Shown here: positions 1-4,133 of the stretch, in pieces
Layout: every line of letters starts with the position of its first letter
Position numbering within the stretch: the first letter of the stretch is position 1
From: Gammaproteobacteria bacterium
GTDB lineage: Bacteria > Pseudomonadota > Gammaproteobacteria > S012-40
Reading direction: 5' to 3'
Assembly: GCA_029879945.1 (NCBI GenBank)
Contig: JAOUPJ010000181.1
Span: 1 to 7,440 of the forward strand
DNA length: 7,440 bases
Position numbers and translations under genes: made by a program
Notes under the pieces: model-generated
The model's input: only the letters and a program-made list of their open reading frames with translations
Told to the model about the DNA's origin: nothing
Database searches by the model: none

Positions 1-357
1 CACAACAGCCAATACATAGAGTGGCCTCGATCCCTCTTTTACGGCGGCGCTCCACTGTTTCATTTGGGCGACCAACTCCTGAGAATGCTTCTTCATCCAG
101 ACGTTATGCCAGCCCAGGAGCGCGACGGCAGACAGCAGCACACAGGCGTTGAACATCTCCTGCCCTACCCCTTCCATTTGCTCCCCAATCACTTCAGCAA
201 ATTGAGCAACCACCAGGGCCAGGGCCAGGCCCACCGTGATACCCGTTCCAATCCAGCGCCGACGGCCAATCAAACCACGCGTAGCGGCCAAAACCAGCGT
301 GACGATCAAAGCGGCCTCTAGAACTTCGCGGAAAACGATGACTGCGGTCGATAACAT
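1..357 (-). CDS. FTR1-family iron permease, N-terminal part (cut by window edge)
   Basis: This is the first 119 residues of an inner-membrane iron permease of the FTR1/EfeU/FtrC family, which moves iron across the cytoplasmic membrane after an oxidation step by a periplasmic partner. The start MLSTAVIVFREVLEAALIV carries the family signature REXLE (residues 10-14, REVLE) inside the first membrane helix; its glutamates are thought to bind iron. Two further hydrophobic segments follow, at about residues 33-56 and 70-88. The second REXLE motif expected further on lies outside the window. The ATG at 355-357 has a good Shine-Dalgarno (TGAGGTG). Only 8 bp separate it from the stop of the cupredoxin gene upstream, so the two are almost certainly one transcript under the Fur-controlled promoter near 800-828. 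The order cupredoxin then FTR1 matches ftrB-ftrC; a polyferredoxin (ftrD) might follow beyond base 1, which cannot be seen. Family assignment is firm; the exact subtype is inferred. Confidence 0.93.
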   Translation of the reverse strand, partial: MLSTAVIVFREVLEAALIVTLVLAATRGLIGRRRWIGTGITVGLALALVVAQFAEVIGEQMEGVGQEMFNACVLLSAVALLGWHNVWMKKHSQELVAQMKQWSAAVKEGSRPLYVLAVV

Positions 358-365
358 TTAACACC

Positions 366-713
366 TCACTCACTAACCACTAACACGCCTTGGGCGGTGT
401 CTGGGTTGAACTCACCGAAAAATGGATATTTGCCCGGCTTCAACGGCCCCACAAATACCGTCGCCTTACTATTACCCATGATCACCTTCTCCCGATTCAG
501 CTCATAGCTCTCAAACTCTTCCGGGGTCGCGTCCTGATTATGGATCCGCAGTTTCACCTTTGTGTTGGCTGGAATCCGAACTTCGGCAGGCTCAAAGCGA
601 TGATTCTTGATAAGCAGTGGCACCTCATCGACTGCCGCCGCCGAATGCGCAAACAAAACCAGCGTGGAAAATAAAAACATAACTAATTGATATTTAGCGA
701 TATTTATTCTCAC
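366..713 (-). CDS. Secreted cupredoxin-like protein of the iron-uptake operon (FtrB-like)
   Basis: A small periplasmic protein of 115 residues. A short basic n-region, a hydrophobic core (about residues 10-22) and a likely signal peptidase site after AHSAAA (residue 27) precede a cupredoxin_1-type beta domain of about 88 residues. Family features visible are FEPAEVRIPAN, the TPEEFESYELNREKV block (residues 63-77), GPLKPGKYPFFGEF (89-102) and the closing AQGVLVV. I chose the GTG at 711-713 over the ATG at 750-752 because an excellent Shine-Dalgarno, AAGAGGAA (721-728), lies 7 bases upstream of the GTG, and because the shorter product begins with a normal signal peptide. Proteins of this type sit beside FTR1 permeases and are proposed to help oxidise or hand over ferrous iron. 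The mature part has no cysteine and only two histidines (residues 38 and 58), so a classical blue-copper site is not evident. The family is fairly sure; the biochemical role is inferred from context. Confidence 0.88.
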   Translation of the reverse strand: MRINIAKYQLVMFLFSTLVLFAHSAAAVDEVPLLIKNHRFEPAEVRIPANTKVKLRIHNQDATPEEFESYELNREKVIMGNSKATVFVGPLKPGKYPFFGEFNPDTAQGVLVVSE

Positions 714-720
714 CGAATGT

Positions 721-728
721 TTCCTCTT
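721..728 (-). promoter_or_regulatory. Ribosome binding site that decides the cupredoxin start
   Basis: On the minus strand AAGAGGAA is followed by 7 bases and then GTG. The longer in-frame candidate, an ATG at 750-752, has no recognisable Shine-Dalgarno and would place 13 polar residues before the signal peptide. This favours initiation at the GTG at 711-713. Confidence 0.75.
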
Positions 729-770
729 AAATAAAAGTCTTTGATTTAACATGAGAATTAGTTTTCATAA

Positions 771-785
771 CGATAATCATTCTCA
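771..785. promoter_or_regulatory. Fur box 2 (downstream operator)
   Basis: The 15-base site CGATAATCATTCTCA fits the Fur 7-1-7 consensus TGATAATNATTATCA at 12 of 14 positions. It lies in the 5' untranslated region of the cupredoxin-FTR1 operon, centred 30 bp (about three helical turns) from the promoter-proximal Fur box. A lone half-site (TGAGAAT, 752-758) lies further downstream. Tandem sites spaced this way are typical of cooperative, iron-dependent Fur repression. Confidence 0.85.
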
Positions 786-799
786 TTAACAATTAGCAA

Positions 800-828
800 A
801 TGATAATTATTCTCATCTATTGCGTCAA
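800..828 (-). promoter_or_regulatory. Sigma70 promoter overlapped by Fur box 1
   Basis: Read on the minus strand, TTGACG (823-828) and TATCAT (800-805) are separated by 17 bases and each differs from the sigma70 consensus at one position. Transcription would start near 793, giving an untranslated leader of roughly 80 nt before the GTG at 713. The site TGATAATTATTCTCA (801-815) matches the Fur 7-1-7 consensus at 13 of 14 positions and covers the -10 element and part of the spacer, so Fur-Fe(II) binding should block RNA polymerase directly. This predicts that the cupredoxin-FTR1 operon is switched on by iron shortage. Confidence 0.87.
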
Positions 829-916
829 GCGGGGGAGTGATAAATTTTTTCTGAAAGGGAGTGGCTAAAACGAATCACGATGCCTTGGTGAGATATTTCG
901 CATCCACCCGGCGTAA

Positions 917-954
917 GCGCGTTGCCCTCTTGGCCTTATTCAAGGACAACGCGC
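917..954. terminator. Hairpin downstream of the SOD-like gene, possible terminator
   Basis: GCGCGTTG (917-924) and CAACGCGC (947-954) form a perfect 8-bp inverted repeat around a 22-base interior that can add three more pairs after one mismatch. It begins 14 bp past the stop of the SOD-like gene on the minus strand. No uridine run follows on that strand, so it does not look like a classical intrinsic terminator. It may instead protect the 3' end of the mRNA or help a Rho-dependent stop. Nothing else is recognisable between 831 and 967. Confidence 0.38.
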
Positions 955-967
955 CCAGCGATTTTAA

Positions 968-1501
968 CTAGTCAGCATCCAGTGCAATTTCACCACAAGC
1001 CACAGGTGTACTTGCCACATAGTCGCTACCAATAGTCATCCCATGCAGGACAACAGAAAAACGATCCAAAGGTTGAAGATCACCCTCAGCCAGGGTGAAC
1101 ATGGCCTCGTATTTCAATTCGCCTTCATCACTTACCAGATTGAAAGGCACTAGCGCCAAAACAACCGGACCATAACTTGGTGCCCCTTCCTGCACACTTA
1201 TAATGCCATCACCGTTGCTATCGGCCTCTACTCCGGGACAAGTTGAGTTCTTATCTGTACCCACAAAGCCATGAATGTGCTGTGGATGGGGCTTACCTGG
1301 CTCCAGACCCTCGGCCTCCAACTCCACGTGCAACTTGTCGCCGATTCTAAGCAGCTCCACCTCAGCTGTCACACCCGAATTGTTGAGAGACACCAGCTTC
1401 ATCTCATATTTAGCCCCCATGTGCTTGTCTGCCGCCCAACTGGTGCTCAGAAATGCCAAACTCGTTAAACCCACCGCAACTAATAAACCTGTCTTCTTCA
1501 C
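968..1501 (-). CDS. Secreted Cu/Zn-SOD-like protein with an EF-hand-type loop
   Basis: A 177-residue exported protein. MKKTGLLVAVGLTSLAFLST followed by SWA-AD is a textbook signal peptide, cut after about residue 23. The mature part resembles a superoxide dismutase beta-barrel: HPQHIHGF (72-79) recalls the HxH copper ligands, C88 and C169 (in VACGEI) sit where SodC has its disulfide, and VVLHGM (H153) recalls the C-terminal copper histidine. The usual zinc-loop histidines are missing; in that place stands a perfect EF-hand-type calcium loop, D94 to E105 (DSNGDGIISVQE). It may be a copper-only SOD relative, a metal binder or a CHRD-like domain; enzyme activity is unproven. The start is GTG (1499-1501) with AAGGAG (1508-1513) 6 bases upstream. 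An out-of-frame ATGATGTGA overlaps this start. The gene is divergent from the ECF sigma gene and has a matching promoter, which suggests it is a target of that sigma factor. Confidence 0.85.
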   Translation of the reverse strand: MKKTGLLVAVGLTSLAFLSTSWAADKHMGAKYEMKLVSLNNSGVTAEVELLRIGDKLHVELEAEGLEPGKPHPQHIHGFVGTDKNSTCPGVEADSNGDGIISVQEGAPSYGPVVLALVPFNLVSDEGELKYEAMFTLAEGDLQPLDRFSVVLHGMTIGSDYVASTPVACGEIALDAD

Positions 1502-1522
1502 ATCATGCTCCTTTTGTTAATT

Positions 1523-1579
1523 AAAAAGGCACCTGCCCAGCCACTGGTCCCACTATTCCGGTGAACTGAAAAGGTGCCC
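1523..1579 (-). terminator. Leader hairpin with U-tract before the SOD-like gene, possible attenuator
   Basis: In the minus-strand leader, GGCACCT (1572-1578) can pair with AGGTGCC (1528-1534), giving a 7-bp stem plus an outer G-U pair. The stem is followed directly by five U residues (1523-1527). The loop of 37 nt contains a smaller hairpin (CCAG-TGG-CTGG). The structure ends about 10 nt before the Shine-Dalgarno of the SOD-like gene. It could be an intrinsic terminator acting as an attenuator, or a structure that affects ribosome access. The long loop weakens the case. Confidence 0.42.
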
Positions 1580-1615
1580 AAGTCGAGAGGAAAAAACGTC
1601 TTCTCTACCTGAGTA

Positions 1616-1642
1616 AACGATTCGACGTGTCGATTTATTCCC
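1616..1642 (-). promoter_or_regulatory. Probable ECF promoter of the SOD-like gene
   Basis: On the minus strand GGGAAT (1637-1642), 17 bases, then CGTTTA (1614-1619). The GGAA-type -35 and CGT-type -10 with a 16-17 base spacer are hallmarks of promoters read by ECF sigma factors. The same motif with the same spacing stands before the sigma gene on the other strand. Transcription would start near 1609, leaving a leader of about 108 nt. A short palindrome, TCGAC-GT-GTCGA (1622-1633), fills the spacer and CGATTC/GAATCG (1618-1623/1652-1657) flanks the -35; either could bind a further regulator. Confidence 0.65.
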
Positions 1643-1724
1643 CGCATCGTGGAATCGAGGGAGAAAATGTTTAAAGCGGACAACAACCCGCTGTAATTAT
1701 TAGCAAAAATTATTTTTTAACGGA

Positions 1725-1753
1725 CGGAATATTTTCCCGGTCCCAGACGTTAA
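1725..1753 (+). promoter_or_regulatory. Probable ECF promoter of the sigma/anti-sigma operon
   Basis: CGGAAT (1725-1730), 17 bases, then CGTTAA (1748-1753), nearly identical to the motif facing the SOD-like gene. An A/T-rich stretch (about 1695-1720) lies immediately upstream, where an UP element would be. Transcription would start near 1760, giving a leader of about 35 nt before the GTG at 1794. This implies positive autoregulation of the sigma factor. Confidence 0.68.
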
Positions 1754-1793
1754 TATGAGTAGGACAAGTAGGGGCTCGCCTTGGGTTTAGATT

Positions 1794-2294
1794 GTGAGTA
1801 ATTGGGAAAAACAGATCACGGCAGAGGTTCCACGTCTGCGCCGCTATGCCCGCGCCCTGACGCAAAATCCCAGTGCAGCGGATGACCTGGTACAAGAATG
1901 CCTGGAGCGGGCGTGGGGTAAACAGACTCAATGGCAAACGGGTACCAATCTGCGTGCCTGGCTATTCACGATAGTTCATAACTGCTTCATCAATGAGACA
2001 CGCGCTCGTAACCGAGCCGATGAGTACCTGGATCAGGTTAAACAGAGTGAGACGGGATCGTACTCCGATTCAAATATAGAACTGTTGAACCTGCAACAGT
2101 GTTTACAGAGACTTTCCCAGGAACATCGCGAAGTGATTGTCCTCGCTGGCCTGGAGGGTCTGAGTTACCAGGAAATAGCAAGCGTGATAGATGCCCCCGT
2201 GGGCACTGTGATGTCCAGACTTTCCCGAGCCCGCGAAGAACTGCGTACACTGATGGCACATCCCATTCCCGACAATGTGGTGAAGCTAAAATGA
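1794..2294 (+). CDS. ECF-family RNA polymerase sigma factor
   Basis: A 166-residue sigma factor with the two-domain build of the ECF group. Region 2 covers about residues 10-75: DDLVQECLERAW (30-41) binds core polymerase and LRAWLFTIVHNCFINETR (53-70) contacts the -10. Region 4 covers about residues 104-154, with the helix-turn-helix GLSYQEIASVIDAPVGTVMS (122-141) for the -35; region 3 is absent as usual. The GTG start at 1794 is the only reasonable choice, because an in-frame TAG lies two codons upstream; its Shine-Dalgarno is weak. The gene overlaps the anti-sigma gene by ATGA, so the pair is translationally coupled. A GGAAT-N17-CGTT motif precedes it and, on the other strand, the SOD-like gene. 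The inducing signal cannot be read from the sequence; the SOD-like neighbour makes oxidative or metal stress plausible. Confidence 0.95.
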   Translation: MSNWEKQITAEVPRLRRYARALTQNPSAADDLVQECLERAWGKQTQWQTGTNLRAWLFTIVHNCFINETRARNRADEYLDQVKQSETGSYSDSNIELLNLQQCLQRLSQEHREVIVLAGLEGLSYQEIASVIDAPVGTVMSRLSRAREELRTLMAHPIPDNVVKLK

Positions 2295-3055
2295 GTGATA
2301 TGAAAGACAAGATCCAGGATTATGAAATTAACGCCTATGTGGACGGCCTCATGGACGCAAACGAGCGTGAACATTTTGAGCGCCTATTGAAAACGGATAA
2401 AGCGGCATTTGAAAAGGTTCAGGACTATCAAAAGCAAAATCAGATGCTACATCAGCTTTTCGATTCTGTTCTAGACGAACCGCTTCCTGAAAAGATGCGC
2501 CCTAAAAAGAAGACAAGCTTCGTGGCCACCTGGCAAATTGCCGCCGCCTTGATTCTCGCTCTAGTGGGCGGTGTGATCGGCTGGCAGATACGCGATCAGC
2601 AAGGGACTCAGCTGAATCTAATGGTGAACCTGGTGCAACCGGCCACGCTCGCCCACCATGTCTATCGCAGCGAGGTCAAACATCCGGTTGAAGTGGGCGT
2701 GGATCAACAGCAGCATCTGGTGAAATGGTTATCTAAACGCCTGGGCAAAGAGATAGACGCCCCCAATCTCACCGCTGAGGGATTTTCGCTTTTAGGGGGT
2801 AGACTGCTACCAGGCAACAATGGCGCCGCTGCCCAGTTCATGTATGAAAATACGAAAGGCGAAAGACTCACCCTCTATGTTAAAAACAAGGATGAAAAGG
2901 AACAGACCATCGCATTTCGCTTCCATCAAGACGAACACGGTACGCGATCCTTTTACTGGATTGATGGCGATCTGGGTTATGTGCTCAGCGGGGACGTGCC
3001 GCGCGAGCAATTGCATAAGGCGGTCAATTCGGTGTATCAGCAGTTGGTGTTTTGA
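2291..3055 (+). CDS. Membrane-bound anti-sigma factor
   Basis: A 254-residue single-pass membrane protein with the layout of anti-sigma factors of the RsiW/COG5662 type. The cytoplasmic part (residues 1-80) starts with a short helical anti-sigma domain (YEINAYVDGLMDANEREHFE, 11-30), one membrane segment follows (about 81-100, WQIAAALILALVGGVIGWQI), and about 154 residues lie in the periplasm. I chose the ATG at 2291, which overlaps the sigma stop, rather than upstream starts lying inside the sigma gene in another frame. I see no cysteine in the protein, so the HxxxCxxC zinc motif of ZAS anti-sigma factors is absent and a direct thiol redox switch is unlikely. The periplasmic part (FSLLGGRLLPG near residue 160, YWIDGDLGYVL near 220) resembles domains often found in such proteins but has no catalytic motif I recognise. 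It should hold the sigma factor at the membrane until a signal releases it. The gene ends with tandem stops TGATAA. Confidence 0.9.
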   Translation: MSDMKDKIQDYEINAYVDGLMDANEREHFERLLKTDKAAFEKVQDYQKQNQMLHQLFDSVLDEPLPEKMRPKKKTSFVATWQIAAALILALVGGVIGWQIRDQQGTQLNLMVNLVQPATLAHHVYRSEVKHPVEVGVDQQQHLVKWLSKRLGKEIDAPNLTAEGFSLLGGRLLPGNNGAAAQFMYENTKGERLTLYVKNKDEKEQTIAFRFHQDEHGTRSFYWIDGDLGYVLSGDVPREQLHKAVNSVYQQLVF

Positions 3056-3069
3056 TAAGGCAGAGCAAC

Positions 3070-3107
3070 TGTTGGGCTACCCCCTAAGGGGCTTTTGCCC
3101 AACCTAC
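3070..3107. terminator. Nested palindrome between convergent genes; probable terminator and repeat element
   Basis: GTTGGGC (3071-3077) pairs with GCCCAAC (3097-3103), and inside it CCCC (3081-3084) pairs with GGGG (3088-3091) followed by CTTTTG. The element lies 15 bp past the anti-sigma stop and 22 bp before the end of ilvE on the other strand, so it is well placed to end both transcripts. On the plus strand a T-rich stretch (GTTTTTC, 3113-3119) follows. The outer sequence TGTTGGGC...GCCCAACCTAC also looks like a dispersed palindromic repeat common between genes of many proteobacteria. Confidence 0.55.
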
Positions 3108-3128
3108 CAAAAGTTTTTCAAATTCTGC

Positions 3129-4052
3129 TTACTTTACGTAACTCAACCACTTCTGATATTTGTCGTTGCGGCCGTGGACCACGTCGAAAAACAGGGTTTG
3201 CAGTTTTTCAGTAATAGGGCCACGTTCACCCGCGCCGATCTTACGGTTATCCAACTCACGGATGGGTGTAACCTCGGCGGCCGAGCCGGTAAAGAAGGCC
3301 TCGTCAGCGATATAGACTTCGTCGCGGGTGATGCGTTTTTCCACCAGCTCCAGTCCTTCATCCTTACAGAACTGAATAATGGTATCGCGGGTGATACCAT
3401 CAAGAGCCGAAGTGAGTTCAGGTGTATAGACCACACCCTTTTTCACAATAAAGATATTCTCACCACTACCCTCGGCAACAAAGCCTTCCACGTCTAACAG
3501 GAGTGCCTCGTCGTAGCCGTCTTTCATGGCCTCTTGCAGGGCCAGCATGGAATTGATGTAGTGTCCGTTTGCTTTGGACTTGCACATGGAAATGTTGACG
3601 TGATGACGCGTGATGGAAGACGTGCGTATGCGAATTCCTTTTTTCAGTGCCTCTTCACCCAGATAGGCGCCCCATGACCAACTGGCGATAATAGTGTGCA
3701 CCTTCAAATTGTCGGCACGCAGACCCATCCCTTCCGAACCATAAAAGCACATGGGGCGGATATAACAGGAATCCAGTCCGTTTTTCTTGATGGAGCCCAG
3801 GATGGCCTGATTAATCTCGTCCTTGCTGTGCCGCATGGGCATGCCCATGATATGGGCCGAGTTAAACAGGCGATCGGTATGTTCTTGCAAGCGAAATACA
3901 GCCGGTCCCTTGTCTGTTTTATAGGCTCGCACACCCTCAAACACACCCATTCCGTAGTGTAAGGTATGCGTTAATACATGCACCTTGGCCTCACGCCAGG
4001 GAACAAACTCACCATCAAACCAGATGACTCCGTCGCGGTCATCCATAGACAT
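3129..4052 (-). CDS. ilvE: Branched-chain-amino-acid aminotransferase
   Basis: A 307-residue class IV PLP-dependent aminotransferase, about the size of E. coli IlvE. It catalyses the last step of leucine, isoleucine and valine synthesis in the cytoplasm, using glutamate as amino donor. Visible signatures are HYGMGVFEGVRAY (32-44), the probable PLP lysine K160 in KSKANGHYINS, the family signature region EALLLDVEGFVAEGSGENIF (182-201), GITRDTII (219-226) and FFTGSAAEVTPIRELD (253-268). These separate it from aminodeoxychorismate lyase and D-amino-acid aminotransferase relatives. The ATG at 4050-4052 has a strong Shine-Dalgarno (AAGAGAGG, 4060-4067) 7 bases upstream; a second ATG two codons on is less well spaced. 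It follows glnE on the same strand after an 81-bp gap with a small hairpin, so it may be read from the glnE transcript or from a promoter I cannot identify. glnE followed by ilvE is a known order in Pseudomonas and relatives. Confidence 0.97.
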   Translation of the reverse strand: MSMDDRDGVIWFDGEFVPWREAKVHVLTHTLHYGMGVFEGVRAYKTDKGPAVFRLQEHTDRLFNSAHIMGMPMRHSKDEINQAILGSIKKNGLDSCYIRPMCFYGSEGMGLRADNLKVHTIIASWSWGAYLGEEALKKGIRIRTSSITRHHVNISMCKSKANGHYINSMLALQEAMKDGYDEALLLDVEGFVAEGSGENIFIVKKGVVYTPELTSALDGITRDTIIQFCKDEGLELVEKRITRDEVYIADEAFFTGSAAEVTPIRELDNRKIGAGERGPITEKLQTLFFDVVHGRNDKYQKWLSYVK

Positions 4053-4092
4053 AGGGAAACCTCTCTTAATATGTGTTCAAACCAACAAAACC

Positions 4093-4108
4093 ACCACGCA
4101 AGCGTGGT
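4093..4108 (-). terminator. Short hairpin between glnE and ilvE, possible weak terminator
   Basis: ACCACGC (4093-4099) and GCGTGGT (4102-4108) are perfect 7-base arms with almost no loop; in practice the last pair would open. On the minus strand the stem is followed by GGTTTTGTT, a poor uridine tract. It could partly end the glnE transcript or set the relative level of ilvE. No convincing sigma70 promoter for ilvE is seen in the 81-bp gap. Confidence 0.4.
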
Positions 4109-4133
4109 CGGCGGTTCATTCTGTGGGGAGGAA

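Noticed and set aside
64..321. 85-codon plus-strand open frame at the left end
   Set aside because: It is antisense to the FTR1 permease N-terminus, which has the clear REXLE motif and a ribosome binding site.
1498..1686. 62-codon open frame on the minus strand in the gap before the SOD-like gene
   Set aside because: It spans the proposed promoter and leader, ends on the SOD-like start, has no clear ribosome binding site and encodes no recognisable motif.
1725..1739. Palindrome CGGAA...TTCCCG at the -35 of the sigma promoter
   Set aside because: Its arms are short and imperfect, and they are explained by the ECF -35 motif and nearby A/T tract; not enough to call a repressor site.
1710..1937. 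75-codon open frame on the minus strand overlapping the sigma gene start
   Set aside because: It runs antisense into a certain ECF sigma gene and over its promoter, with no family resemblance.
2099..2290. Long upstream extension of the anti-sigma frame
   Set aside because: It lies within the sigma gene in another frame; its translation is low in family resemblance, while the ATGA overlap start at 2291 gives a normal anti-sigma N-terminus.
2820..3497. 225-codon plus-strand open frame across the anti-sigma and ilvE ends
   Set aside because: It crosses two well-supported genes and the palindrome between them; it is a shadow of coding sequence on both strands.
4053..4133. Search for a sigma70 promoter in front of ilvE
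   Set aside because: No -35/-10 pair with acceptable spacing was found, only TTG-containing fragments and a TATTAA box without a partner.
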